Source of the DNA: Cymbidium sinense
Lineage: Eukaryota; Streptophyta; Magnoliopsida; Asparagales; Orchidaceae
DNA length: 64,000 nucleotides
Direction of reading: 5' to 3'
NCBI GenBank assembly: GCA_021442155.1
Contig: CM038220.1
Location: forward strand, 78,541,817 to 78,605,816
Below, one piece after another: positions 23,931-35,264 of this stretch (position 1 is its first letter; every line of letters starts with the position of its first letter). A program made the translations under genes and the position numbers. The notes below the pieces were generated by a model, which saw nothing but the letters and a program-made list of their open reading frames with translations, did not search any database and had not been told where the DNA came from.

Positions 23931-24419
23931 AATCATTGGGAATTAGATGAGCTAGTGGGCTTTTTTCCCTTCTTCTTCTGATTGAACTTTTTTGATGGTG
24001 TTTTTGCTGAGGTAAAATCTCCTCTTCCTAAGAGAAACCTTTAATTTTAAGCAAGATGGTCAAGAAGTTATGATCTTGCAACACTCAAGAAGAGGAGGGC
24101 ATGAAATTCATGGGAGAATGTTGTGTAAGAGGGAAGAGGAAGGTCTGATTACCTAGAGGAGGAGAATTAAGTGCAATTGATTCAAGTCACTTATAGCTAA
24201 GATGAGGAGGATTGAGGGGTCTTTTTAGGCCTCCAGGATTTAGAGAAGTATCACTCCAAAGAGGTGTTTTGAATGGCTCAGACCATTGGATGCGTGTCTT
24301 TGAGGAGGGTCTTAGCCATTGTTTTGCGGTGGTTACCCACTGCCTCTCCCTCATGATTTGTTGGATGTAGAGAGAGCAAGAGGAGAATGGGAGAAAGAAA
24401 TTGACAAATGAGGGTTTCA

Positions 24420-25096
24420 TCATGAGGATCTTCGGAATTTAAGGCCAATTAGATTCATAGAAATGGAATCCAGAAGAGTAGAGGAGGTATTAATTTGAAC
24501 ACAAATGTGGGCAAAAGAAATTCTAGATTTTGTAGGTTGTCCACGACGGAATCTCGTTGTAACCTTAGAAAACCCCTTATCATTCCAACAACAGGGGTGG
24601 GCAATTTTATCCAAAGAGGGATTTATGCAACATGCTCCTTCGACGGCCTAAAGTCCCATGTCCATTTCTGGAAAATCAAAGGCCAGTCATTCAAAAAGCA
24701 AGGGCCGTTGTCCCGTACAAGGTCATAATCCTCCAGGGAAGAAAATTTGAAAAGGAAGAAATCTCCCTCAAGTGTAAGCAAGTCGACACTTCCTTTGAGC
24801 AACCATTTTTTCCTTACCGCTGCAAGTAAGGAGCCATAGAAAGGTCACTTACCAAGGACATAACCATGAGATTTCCATTCATGTCGCTTGAACTTCCTCT
24901 TCAGAGAATGTAACCTCCTTAGAACCAGAGGGCACAAAAGAGAGAGAAAGGGAGTTGCTCTTCTCATTCTGAAGAGAAAGAAGGTCTTTCCAGTTGCAAG
25001 AACATAGAAGGGATGGGATGGAGGATGGTAACCAGGAGGTCTGGATAGAGATATTCAGATGAAGAGGAGCTGGGGAAATTCAGAAAGATCGACCAT
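24420..25096 (-). pseudogene. LINE ORF1 (DUF4283-like) region
   Basis: From ATG at 25096 (MVDLSEFPQLL) the minus strand reads, with frame changes, GKWPFYGSLLAAVRKKWLLK, then LEGDFFLFKFSSLEDYDLVR, NGPCFLNDWPLIFQKW and a P-L-W-I-K-L-P-like block. This is the order of the DUF4283 nucleic-acid-binding domain at the start of plant L1 ORF1. The pieces at 24420-24614 and 24187-24423 continue the region. It is assigned by motif order only; stops occur throughout. Confidence 0.7.
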
Positions 25097-25110
25097 AATG
25101 AGGGAAGGAG

Positions 25111-27260
25111 GGGAAGGGCCTAGCTAGAGGTCGAGAAGGAAAGGAGCGAAGCCTATATGGTCAAGTCCGAATTTAATTACATCATAAATAATGTGATCTT
25201 TAAGAAAGTTCTTGGTTAATGTAGTCATCTCTTATATCTATTGATTCAAAGTTTAAGACAAGTTTATTTAACTTAAGTCAAGTGATGGCTCAATTAGGAA
25301 TAATTCTTATCAAATTTCAGAGGAAGATAGGTAGGAAGCACTTAGATACTAAAAATCCTAATAAGCACTTCAATCTATCCTATGATTGAGCTTTATATTT
25401 TTAAAATAGAAATTTGTTTTATTTTGAGTTAATATTTTATTAGAATGTTAAGACTTATATTCCAAGAATTGGAGATTTGAAGATATTTTACACATGTAGT
25501 AAGAAAAATAAGTACCATATCTTAAAATTAAAGGTGCTTCTAGGACAAACTAGAAGCTCAACGAATGAAAAAATTTAGATTTATTTTCATGAGAGAGTAT
25601 GAACCTATATCGACTTTTTTAGACTTATAACATGTTCTGATGGATTACTAGCTAACACCACCTATGCTTTAAAAGTATGTGGCCAATCTTATAAGATGCA
25701 AGATAGTTGAGTAGTTATTAATCTAGAAAGGAATCTATAAACATACACTCACTCCTTAATCCAAGATCTTGTATGATATGAAATGTTCTTGATTAATACA
25801 TCAAGTTTATAATTTCTTCTATTTTATTAGACACTAAGTTTATTTTAGAGATTTGGGTATGCAGTACATATATATTATATTAGAAATGGTTATATGCCAA
25901 ATCAAAATTAGAAGGTAATCTTTCCTAAGAAAGGTGACCATCCTCACTAGGCATATTCTCAACAATTAGAAGGGCCTTCACAAAGAAATAGAATAATATG
26001 CATTTTGATTATGCAAATTTAGGGATTTCTTGTCAATTATTCTTGATTACTCCCAAAGGTTTCAAATGTGATTACTTATGAGTTCATTAGTTTTAATTAG
26101 GTAAAAATTTGGGGGTGGGACTAGCATTTCAAGCATCACAAGGCCTCCCAAATCTTATCCACTGCTTATCTTAAACCTTATGTCCTAACCTAGTTCTTGT
26201 ATTAATTACATTTGAAATTTAAAAATTAAAACTAAATTAAATTTTATAAAATGGAGGTCAGTTGTACAAACACACATATAAGTAGTTATATCACATATAT
26301 TTAGACTTAGCACAAGAAGGTGCCAAGCTTGCTTATCCTAATCAATCAAGTTTAAGATATTAATGAAATAAGGTCTTACGAATAAGATTGTCAATTTTAT
26401 ATTTATTATAGTGCCCCTTTAAGTATAACCCTTTTCAAAAAAAAATTCTAATAAATAAGGTCATAACATTTAGTCTATGAAAAAAATAAATCCTGACATC
26501 TAACCTAAAATATTACATTATAATATAAAAAAAAGCAATACATCACAATCAAACACCTTCTATCCTCTTTGTCTAGTATAAAAATAAGATTTTCAATAAA
26601 GTTAAATTACTTCTAAAATATCTAACATAAATTGCGCTTTTGATTTTATTGTATTCTCTCCTTTACTAAATAAGAAGAGAAGCCATTTATAGTTTTGGGT
26701 TCTTGTGTGATTTATTGGACTTTTAAAGCTCTAATTAATTAAATTAATTATTTCTTATTATTTCTACCATGCCAATTGAGATCAATTTGAAGTAACTGAA
26801 TTGCCCATATATATATATAAACTTATCTAAATATTATTGATATCGATCAAACAAACTTGAACTTAAATAGTCTAAAGGCTTAGTTGTCAAGTTAAAAATT
26901 TAAAAAATAAATTTATAAATTTATAAGAACTATTATGTGATTAGAAGTGATAAAATCATAGTTAATTTTGAATGATTTAGTTTTGATAATAAATACTTAA
27001 AAACAAAAATATCAACTTTTTAATACATATTATTTACAAACAAACAATAAATAGAGAGAAATGCTCTAAACCAAACTCACATATGGTTTCATTTATGTAT
27101 ATCTATAAAATTATTCTCCAAATAAGTAAATCATGGCTATTGAAGCCTTATTATCACATTATTAGATTATATCATCTTATTTTATGAATGGTAATAATTA
27201 CTTTCGATAACTTGACAAGAAAGATTTTGCTTTATTTTTGCATATAAAAAGGTCTCTAAA
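25111..27260. other. Gene-free AT-rich stretch
   Basis: No ORF of note, no terminal repeats and no match to the other repeat families in the window that I could see. Confidence 0.65.
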
Positions 27261-27267
27261 AACATTT

Positions 27268-27830
27268 TGTTGTCTTTTGACGCTAATGGGAATATTTAGA
27301 ACGCTAACAGGTTGGAATTTTAGATGCGGGCTCACATATGAATTTAATTATACATTATGTGTTATCTTATTTTTAAGCCTATTAATTTTATGATCAAATA
27401 AAGATTAATTAATTTTAGGCTTTTGAGGCATCTTATTAATTTTTGTATGAAATTATCATGTGTAGAGATCACACACTTTTATTTTATTTTAATGATGGGC
27501 TGAAATAAAATGAAATGCACTCAAGTATAAATAGGGTCATGGTCCCTATTCTAAGAGATTGGTTATTATTTTTTCTCACATTCTATCTTGAGTGAAAAGA
27601 AGACTTTCTCTCTCTCTCTCTCTCTCTCTCTCAAGAATACCCCTTTAGAAGTGGAAGGCCATAATCTCACATTAGAGATCATTAAAAGTATTATTGGTTA
27701 TTTTTTAATTACAATGCAGTTGTGATAGGTTGGCCTTTGAGATTTTGGGGTGCTTATCTGATCACATCATAGTCGCATGAACGAAAAGAAGGTATTTGAA
27801 GGTCTATGAGAAGTTAGTTGTGATTATATA
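27268..27830 (+). repeat. Possible LTR-like promoter block with (CT)n
   Basis: A TATA-type sequence 'agtataaataggg' near 27528 is followed within 80 bp by a (TC)n run at 27606-27632 and then non-coding DNA. This layout suits a solo LTR or a promoter relic. No terminal TG/CA or target duplication was identified, so this is tentative. Confidence 0.3.
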
Positions 27831-28529
27831 CATAATTATAATTGAAGTTATTTTAACGGTTTTGAATATGAAAAGATAAAAAAAGATATGAATAATTGTT
27901 ATAAAAGATAATTGTATGAAAAATGCTTAAATTTAATTTTCTTTTGAAAAGAGAAGTTTGTTATGATTAAAATTATTCTCTTGAATTTTAAATTATTTTA
28001 AATTTAATTTATTTAGTCATTGCAGTAGATAAACACTTAGACTAGTCCAACATTCATCTAGCTCATCTTTTAGTCAACTTAATTAAAACTTGCTTGACTA
28101 GAGTGATATCAAAATGAGCTTTGGTCAATCTTAAAGCTTAAAATGATTTTTATCTATTTTAAACCATAATCGAATATCCTTTAGTAGTATAAGTTAATAA
28201 GCCTCTTTAGCAGTCACAAAATTCTAGGAACCAAACAGAAGTTCTGAATAAAGGTTTGTTTAGGGTAGCAATAACTTGTTAAAAATTTGATTATAAAATG
28301 GTTATGAGGAAAATAGTTTTTTGAAAAACTATTATGAGTGTTACAAATATTTTTAAAAAAAATTCAAAATCAATTTTTTGATATTCACCACATTCTAATA
28401 GCTCTGATTCTCAAAAATAATTTTTCACTATAAATATTTTTGAAAAATAATCAAAATGTTGATAATCAAACACAGTTGCTTTCTGGCTACTTTCTGAAAA
28501 GTAAAGTAACCATAAAGTTATTCCAAATA

Positions 28530-28603
28530 GGCTAAAATTTTAAATTAAGCATCATTACTGATTTAATTAGGTAATTAGGTAGAAAAAAAATTAACAAAAT
28601 AGG
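28530..28603 (+). repeat. MULE-1 left TIR
   Basis: Pairs with 30474-30550 in reverse complement. Shared core: 'aagcatcattactgattt' and 'ttaacaaaatagg'. Confidence 0.92.
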
Positions 28604-29141
28604 CCTAGTCACCCTGCGTATACTGCCTCATGACCGGGCAATGGCTATGGATTTTTTTTTTAAATAATGTCCAATTTTTAAACATATCAGTTCATTAGGT
28701 GTTGAATTTGAGTACTTGGTGTCGTGGAAAGATAATAAAAATTCTACAACTTTCATGTTGAACTTCGACGACCCAGTCTATTGAGCAATTTTGCAAATGT
28801 GTGAGATGTGAAGTTGCAAAAAATAACATATTGATGCACCTCGTAATATCGCTCATCGGTTGTCTGATTTTGGCGCAGTCGTTGGAAAGATAGTAACAAA
28901 TTTTACAACTTTATGTTGATACCTTTTGATGGATCTCACTAATTTTGCAAATGTATTTTTTTTTAAAAAAAGGTAGTCTATATATTTGAGAATGTAAAAA
29001 TTGACAAAAAAATTAAAAATATTACGATAACACTCGTTATGTGATCTTAACACAATGCTTGTTGAATACATATGATTTTTTGATAATATTAAACATTGTA
29101 AGTGTATTAATTTTTTCGGTATGAGTCTAAATAGTTGTGAG

Positions 29142-29830
29142 TTAACCAAATAAAATTAAATTGAAAACAAACAAAAGTATAATTGTACAATCAGCTGAAT
29201 CTGAATAAGTGGACATAATAAATAAAAAAACAGATATGACTACATGACATAAAGTGCTAAAAAAAAGAATACAACTATCATCGTCGATGTTCAAGGCTGG
29301 AATCGCATCGCTACTAGTGTAATGAGATGGTGGCGACGTGGTATCATGCAAATGATGCGATGATCCTCCATCTCGCCCACCGGTTGTTGCAACATCCCAA
29401 GTCCGTAACAAGTGGTATCTCGAAGTGAGATGGCAACGAAAATTCGCGTATTTGCATATCATCATGTGGAATGTGGAGCATAAAGTGGACGGGCGCGTCA
29501 TGGGTTCATCGACCACATTGCATCCGATATGAAAACCGAGGTGGTTGTGTGAATGGATAGGTATCGCCCCACCACGATATGATGGACCCACATCCATCGA
29601 CTATCTCAGGCCGATGCGTATACGGAATGTCTATATCCTTGATCTTGCCGATATATGCATGTTCTCGCCGCCCACGCATACCGCTCATAATCGTCGATGG
29701 ATTAAATTGCCACCATCTCGCCAAAATATATCTTCGATTCGGATGTGGTCAGTCATGCAAGAAAGTAAATTTATATCAGGGTTTCATTGTAACAAGGGAA
29801 AGCAAATTGTAATTCCACATAGACTTACCA
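29142..29830 (-). pseudogene. C-terminal relic of the PMD gene in MULE-1
   Basis: Collinear with the last exon of the PMD pseudogene in MULE-2. The pieces share a pattern around N-P-S-T-I-M-S, REHAYIGKIKDIDI, a MDVGPSY start and Y/P-rich text (PFTQPPRFSYRMQ), and the same exon-intron edge '...g|gtaagtctatgtgg' on the minus strand near 29830. The PMD core itself is missing, so only the tail and the last intron survive. Frameshifts separate 29506-29724 from 29142-29597. No protein is expected. Confidence 0.65.
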
Positions 29831-30004
29831 TCAGACAATCTCCAGGCGCACGGGGGTAGTATGTGTCAGGCGGAACTGTCGATGCCTTTAGCATATAAAG
29901 TGAAGAAGATCTGCATTACCTCATGTAACGGTTGATCGGCTCCATCATCTGCGGTCAATCCAGTTGAAGCTTTCCTACATAAAATTGCACACATTTATCG
30001 ACGC

Positions 30005-30165
30005 TGATCTCCTAAACCCTAAATTAAACTACACATACACACTTCCTAAATAAAAAACATTGCGCTAAAAGTGAAGCTTTCTAAATAAAAAATTAAGATT
30101 TCGATCGATCTGATCTCCTAAACCCTAAATTAAACTACACATACACACTTCCTAAATAAAAAAAC
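30005..30165. repeat. 105-bp tandem duplication in MULE-1
   Basis: 'ctcctaaaccctaaattaaa' followed by 'ctacacatacacacttcc' occurs near 30008 and again near 30113. MULE-2 has a single equivalent near 41520, so the doubling is specific to MULE-1. Confidence 0.75.
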
Positions 30166-30473
30166 ACTAAAGCTTTCCTAAATCAAAAGGTACACTTGGA
30201 TCGATCACGATCTCCTATGAATATCATAACATTAGCTTAACTAACCAAATAAACTCATACAAAATACATTTGTTTTTCGTTTAGGGTTAGAAATACCTAA
30301 ATCGAAAATAATCCTTCCAAGTTCTTTTAGCGGCGAGCACCTTGGCGATGGATCTGTAGATCCGCTAAGAACTGTGAATCAAAGAAAATAGGAAACCCGA
30401 TTTGCTCTGCTCGTTCAAATAGGAAGAGTTGTATGGATCGGCCGATCGTATTCAGTCACGTCCGATTGCAAAA

Positions 30474-30550
30474 CCTATTTTGTTAATTTTTTTTATCCTG
30501 CCTAATTAGCTAATTAAATCAGTAATGATGCTTAGTTTAAAAATTTTGCC
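30474..30550 (-). repeat. MULE-1 right TIR
   Basis: Inverted copy of 28530-28603 with a few substitutions and small indels. Confidence 0.92.
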
Positions 30551-30559
30551 TTCCAAACA

Positions 30560-30960
30560 CACCCTAAAACTGAAAAAAGCTACTAACATTTCCCTAATTC
30601 CACAAGAAACACTATATGCCATCATGGATAATAATTATATCAATTAGTCCTGCCAATCAGATATTTCAACAATTTACTATCTTTAAACAGTAACAAATAA
30701 TTACAACTGCACAAATACAAACTAAATCTAAAACAAAAACAATACGCACGGATGCTAAAAATGCATCTATTTAATCCCAATCTTATAATAATACTCTTGC
30801 ACTTATTATTAGTTATCCTGACATAGTCCAGTTTCCTTCCACTCTAAGATGCACATATTCACCAAACAACAACACTACTACAAAGCACAAAAAGCAAGAT
30901 TATAGAGCAAACTAATTTGAATTTATTAGCATCAACAAACAAAAAACAAAACTGAAAACA
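30560..30960. other. AT-rich stretch, no gene seen
   Basis: Lies between the right MULE-1 target duplication and the exon-like ORF at 30965. Nothing recognisable. Confidence 0.6.
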
Positions 30961-30964
30961 GGAA

Positions 30965-31130
30965 TTACCATCCTCTCCAAAATCCATCTCCACGTTTTTT
31001 AGTCTTAATTAGAGGTTGTTGGGAGTAATTAACATTGTTGTTCTTATGGTAGCCCATCGGAGGCCTGGAAAAAGCTGGATGTAACCTAAAATTTTCCTCA
31101 CAAATTATTTTTTCTTGTAGTATTCTATTA
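30965..31130 (-). pseudogene. Possible last exon of the MADS-box gene remnant
   Basis: The minus strand has an uninterrupted frame reading ILQEKIICEENFRL, then HPAFSRPPMGYHKNN, NVNYSQQPLIKTKK and RGDGFWRGW before TAA at 30965-30967. It lies 300 bp downstream of MADS exon fragment 2 on the same strand. The first part has the heptad-like E/I/L pattern of the end of a K domain and the rest is Asn/Gln/Pro-rich, as in MIKC C-termini. I do not recognise a named C-terminal motif. Assigning it to the MADS gene is inference from position and composition. Confidence 0.4.
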
Positions 31131-31368
31131 TGTATTTCTTATAAACTTTAGTATCATGAGAATATTTACTCATAAAAAAAACTTAATCTTTGTAGCAGAA
31201 ACAAAAATCCTAATATTGCTCACCTTGTTTTGTGCAGTAAAATTTATTTATATTCATAATTCTTAAACTAATAGAATGAAAAAAGTTCTCTAATTATTTA
31301 AAGGCAATATTAGGAGGAAAATAACAAATAATCTTAATCAATGAAGAGAACTATAAGAAGCAAACTCA

Positions 31369-31371
<3 letters not shown>

Positions 31372-31421
<50 letters not shown>
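31372..31421. repeat. (GA)n microsatellite
   Basis: About 50 bp of GA abutting the 3' edge of MADS exon fragment 2 (read on the minus strand). The equivalent tract in copy 1 is 20 bp. Confidence 0.97.
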
Positions 31422-31423
<2 letters not shown>

Positions 31424-31579
31424 TTCCACTGGCAGAGAAAATAATGAGGCCGATCTGCACATCGGTGAGATAGCGAGCTCATTAGCCTTTTTGAGAAGTC
31501 ATCCCTTCCTCTTGGAGAAGATCACCTGCATATTGTTAGTGTTTTGATTCCTCTTTATCTCAATCTTCCCTCTCCCCAT
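31421..31579 (-). pseudogene. MADS-box exon 1 fragment, copy 2
   Basis: From ATG at 31579 the minus strand reads MGRGKIEIKR, then NQNTNNMQVIFSKRKG, a TGA at 31499-31501, then LLKKANELAI; after a one-base shift it continues as CDVQIGLIIFSASGRL. This is an almost complete MADS DNA-binding domain, the part that contacts CArG-box DNA in MIKC-type factors, and it ends at the usual exon-1 position. The IEIKR...KKANELA style resembles B-sister-type proteins, but I cannot fix the subfamily. One stop and one frameshift disable it. It is better preserved than copy 1. The middle exons are missing. Confidence 0.87.
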
Positions 31580-31599
31580 ACTAGTTACTTAGATGCTCT

Positions 31600-32250
31600 C
31601 AACAAATCAAAAGAGAAACTATACTAAAAAAAAATTCATCAGAAATTGATGGAAGAACAACCATTTGAAATAGATCATCAGAATTGGTTTGTATAAATTG
31701 AACACTTATCATAGCTAGAAATTTTTATTTACAAGCATCGAAATGCTACTACAATTACCTACTCTTTTCTTCCTTTAGCTATCATGTAGGCACACATAAG
31801 AAATTGAAGGAAAGAGATAATCGAGGATAATGAGAATGACAGAAAATGAGACTCTTCAGAGATGGAAGAAACTGAATGATTCTTTGTTAGCAATAAGAGA
31901 GACTGGGATAACTGTAGATTAAGGAGGTGAAGAAGCAATGCTGTATTTGTAGCTTAGTTACCTCGAGCCTTGTTCAACGTGTGGCGATCTAAAGGATTCT
32001 ATTTCTACAGGTTGGGATTTTATATAGAGAAATTATGGTATTTAATGTGTCCTTTAAAGCGGACACAATGGATTCTGGAATGCATTTACAGGTTGTTTAA
32101 CTAAAATTTTTATATTTATTTAAAAATACCTTTAAGATTAATAAATATAATTAAGATATGTTAAATAAATATAAAAATTTAGATATTATATATTTAAATA
32201 CATAAAAATTAAATCATATGTATATATGTCTTTCAAAGTTAAAATATTGA
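31600..32250. other. Upstream flank of the MADS remnant, no gene seen
   Basis: Would hold the promoter of the minus-strand MADS gene. No clear TATA or coding noted. Confidence 0.5.
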
Positions 32251-32253
32251 AAT

Positions 32254-32487
32254 TCAAAATAACTTGCCCCTCACCCGTCTTGCCCTGGTCATTCTCATTT
32301 CCGCCTCATACATCGACGACAACCTAGGTCGAACACACCACGCCTCCGCCGCTCCGATCGAAAGCCCCATCCCAGTCTCCTTCTCTTCGTCGAAACTCGT
32401 AAACAAAGCCAACTTTCGCCTCTCACGTGAGTGAATCCACCACCAGTGTGCAAGGGCGAACTCAACCTCTATTTTGAGGATGGACAA
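32254..32487 (-). other. GC-rich island with a 77-residue ORF
   Basis: An isolated C/G-rich patch in AT-rich surroundings. The minus frame reads SFDEEKETGMGLSIGAAEAW and then an R-rich end. I recognise no family; the plus strand is equally open and S/T/P-rich. It could be a captured gene fragment. Confidence 0.25.
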
Positions 32488-33199
32488 AAAATAATTTTTT
32501 TAAAATTAAAATGATTATCAAATAATTCAAAAGATAATTTTGTATTACAATTTATGATTATAAGCTTTTCAATCTATAAAAGATTCAAGCACATCATCAA
32601 CTATCTTTTAAATTAAAAGCATTTTTTGAAATGGATGCACACTTTCAACCATTTTTTTGAAATAAAAAATTGTTTGCATGCATTAATTGAAGATAAAAAA
32701 CATTCTAGCGAAAAAAATTTTGAACGCTCCAATCTTCTAAGATTTCGTGAAGACAAATTTCTAAATCAACAATGAAACATTATTAAATAAATGCCTAGAT
32801 TCTCAATTCAAAAATATTTACGTGAAACATTACAAATCATAGGAATGTAAATGCCTACAAAAAGTATTTATAAATAATCAGGTAAAAAAAATAAATGAAA
32901 GAGGAAGGAGAGTTACAAAATTATTAGATATAAAGATTTTAATTTATTTATTGCAATGAAATAACTCATTAATAGTTTCAAAGACAAAAAAAAAAAAAAC
33001 AAAAACATAGTTAGAATGACATTATTATCATATTTCAGTATATTTCAACACATTCACTGTATAAATAAATCATAAATGCCTAAAAAAAAGCAATTCTATT
33101 CAAAAAAATGATTCAAAGATTTAACTTTTTGAAGTATTAAGTCATTATATCATATTATCATTGATATGGTACTAAAAATACTACTAGTCGAAGCACGAA

Positions 33200-34172
33200 T
33201 CTTGATGTTAAAAGCAAGGTGATCCTAAGTTGAAACTAATCGAGATCAAGCACTTAAAATATCATTGGAGACTTTGGGATATCAATTAAATCCCTAAATA
33301 GTTTTTAAATATAGAGTGTTTATAATCAAATCGAGCATCTTAACGAGCCGGATTTAACAAGCCTAAGATCTATTGATTCTGATTTCATTTGAGCATTCAA
33401 ATACACAAAATACATCAGATGATCAATGTCATGAGCCATCCGATGGAGTGGTTTGAATTTTGCATGTATTTACGAATGCCTTCTAATCTATAAATAGCAT
33501 CATTTTTCACATGAGAGCCAAGCTAAGAGGAGAGAGAGCTAAAGCTTGAAAATCCTCCAAGGCATAATCGTGCCACCACCGATGGTCGTCACACCTCATT
33601 GCGCTAACCACCAGCCGGCCCGACCTCGTTGTCGTCAATCTCCGCTGCCGGTCGTCACCGCCAACCACTGTCGCCGGCCACCGTCGTCGGGCATTGCCGT
33701 AAACCGCAGCCACGGTCATTCGCTGGCATATCAACCATCGTCATTATCATCGCCATTAGCCGGTCCGCCACAAACCGCTGCGGTTGCGATTACGCCACGC
33801 ATGCTACCACCATCAATCATCATTGTCATCAACCGTCGCTCACCATCGACCACTTGTATCGGCCGGATCATGATCATCACGGCCACTATCACTTGACTCT
33901 TTGTTTCACCATTCAACTACTAAACTCATAATATAATGTAATATGTGTTTGATTCTCGGATTGCCATTGTCGCTCTTCATATACAATTTGTCCGTTATCA
34001 GAAAATTTTGTACTCTGAAATGATACATAGTGAAAGATTTTACTGAGCGTGATTTTTCCCTCTTTTGAGGTTTTTTCACATAAAATTGATGCTTATAAAT
34101 TCTTCAAACATATGTATTTGGATTCACAAAAGTAAACTTTTATTCTACCGCAACTGGTTTTCTAGCACGCAA
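33200..34172 (+). repeat. Possible solo Ty1/copia LTR
   Basis: A TATA box (ctataaatag, 33488-33497) is followed about 35 bp on by a likely transcript start, a GC-rich patch at 33540-33900, and near 34060 a 'cctcttttgaggttttttca' stretch and 'ttattctaccgcaactgg' that resemble the R-U5 end of plant copia LTRs (a polyT/ttttccacgtaaa-like line before the end). No internal element or target duplication was found. The ORFs over the GC-rich patch on both strands are P/H/R-rich low-complexity text and are not called as genes. Confidence 0.35.
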
Positions 34173-34810
34173 CAATCATATATTCATATTATAAAAATGC
34201 AATAAGAATAGAAACTATTTAATAGTGAGAACATAATATATTAGTCTTAAAAATTATTAGTGAGATACGATATTAAAAATCATATACATCAAACTTATAA
34301 TTCACTGTCAATTCAAAAAATAAAGATAAGATTCATTAAAGATATGAGAATTATTCATCAGCTCTTTTTTTATATGATAATATATTTGAAATAAAATAAG
34401 TCTACAAATCCAAACAAAGCTGCCATAAAAAAAAGGTAAATAGTTTGGCTAATTTATTAATTTTTGAGGAATATGAAATAACACTATTTTTTGGGCGAAA
34501 GATTTCCAATTTTCATACAAAATAAAAAAAAGTCATTTGATTGCACTTTTCATACAGATAAATTAGAAGTTAAGAAAAATATATCTTCTAAATCAAATAA
34601 AGAATTATTAGATCAGTAAAAAAAAATCATATACATATTACATTTACATAATTTGGAGCACCCATAACTTCAATAATTTAGCTCAAAAAAGATTAACTAA
34701 GAGCAGTATACTGAAATTAAAATCAAGAAAAGTTTAAATATTTATGCAAAAAGAATGAAACAAAGAGGTTGATATTTGAAATTAAAGTTCAGAACAAAAC
34801 AAAAGTGCTA
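34173..34810. other. AT-rich stretch, no gene seen
   Basis: Homopolymer runs and short ORFs only. Confidence 0.6.
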
Positions 34811-34816
34811 GTAGGT

Positions 34817-35092
34817 TTATGATTGAAGAACCTGTGAGCTTGTGACTTCTTGGAATGAGAATGGGAGAGACGAGAGCTCAGAGGGGAGACAACTTTTTTT
34901 TTTATTATAGAAAGTTTTATAAATTCGTTGCCCACCCTCAAATATCGTAGGTCCGCCACTATCAGTGTGGGTCTTCCAGGACAAATTCGCGCGTCGTCTC
35001 CCCCATCGAGGCATCTCGATGTGAAATCCTCTCCCCAAAGCTCGACGAGATGAGATGGACATCTTCTGATCTTGTAGCTGAAACCCCAGCAT
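34817..35092 (-). other. 91-residue ORF bordering MULE-2, unknown
   Basis: The minus frame MLGFQLQDQKMSISSRRALG to LSSLPFSF ends at the MULE-2 edge. It contains THTDSGGPTIFEGGQRIYKT. The underlying DNA 'gtaggtccgccac' with a nearby 'ttgcccaccc' resembles common plant repeat text, so it may be a transposon piece. No function is assigned. Confidence 0.25.
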
Positions 35093-35264
35093 CCTAGTGG
35101 CTAAATTTTCAAAATAGGTCTGATTAGTAATTTAATTAGCTAATTAAAAATTTAAAATTAAAAAATAGGCATAATTAGCATAGCGGGGCTGGCCTTTGCC
35201 GGTCAGTGACCTGGCCTCTAATTTTTTTTAAAATTATATTAATGATCCATTGACCAAATCTCAT

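Larger units (their letters stand above)
20229..25110 (-). mobile_element. L1-type LINE (non-LTR retrotransposon)
   Basis: Minus-strand element with an ORF1-like DUF4283 region (5' end near 25096), endonuclease, reverse transcriptase and zf-RVT domain. It ends in a short A9 tail (T9 on the plus strand at 20229-20237). The order is that of plant L1 elements. The 5' end is uncertain and I found no target-site duplication. Only the RT retains a long open frame; the other domains carry stops and frameshifts. Confidence 0.88.
28521..30559. mobile_element. MULE-1: 2-kb non-autonomous Mutator-like element
   Basis: TIRs of about 75 bp (28530-28603 and 30474-30550) begin GGC(T/A)AAA and are flanked by a 9-bp duplication, TTCCAAATA on the left and TTCCAAACA on the right; 9 bp is the Mutator-like target size. 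Inside, 28601-29860 matches 35190-36560 and 29860-30350 matches 41440-41760 of MULE-2. It therefore keeps both ends but lacks the transposase and most of the PMD gene: an internally deleted derivative of the same family. Confidence 0.88.
31195..31600. repeat. Right copy of the duplicated MADS-containing segment
   Basis: Same orientation as 19545-20065, sharing the flank, a (GA)n tract and the MADS exon. See the left copy. Confidence 0.75.

Noticed and set aside
29545..29859. Plus-strand ORFs over MULE-1
   Set aside because: Antisense shadows of the minus-strand PMD gene tail, which aligns with MULE-2.
30005..30300. Telomere-like TTTAGGG/AAACCCTAA words
   Set aside because: Isolated telo-box-type words, not an array; they also occur in the matching MULE-2 region.
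31341..31547. 68-residue ORF with RERERE run
   Set aside because: Translation of the (GA)n tract on the strand opposite the MADS exon.
33546..33931. P/H/R-rich ORFs of 100-116 residues
   Set aside because: Both strands are open over the same GC-rich patch and the text is low-complexity; no domain or family recognised.
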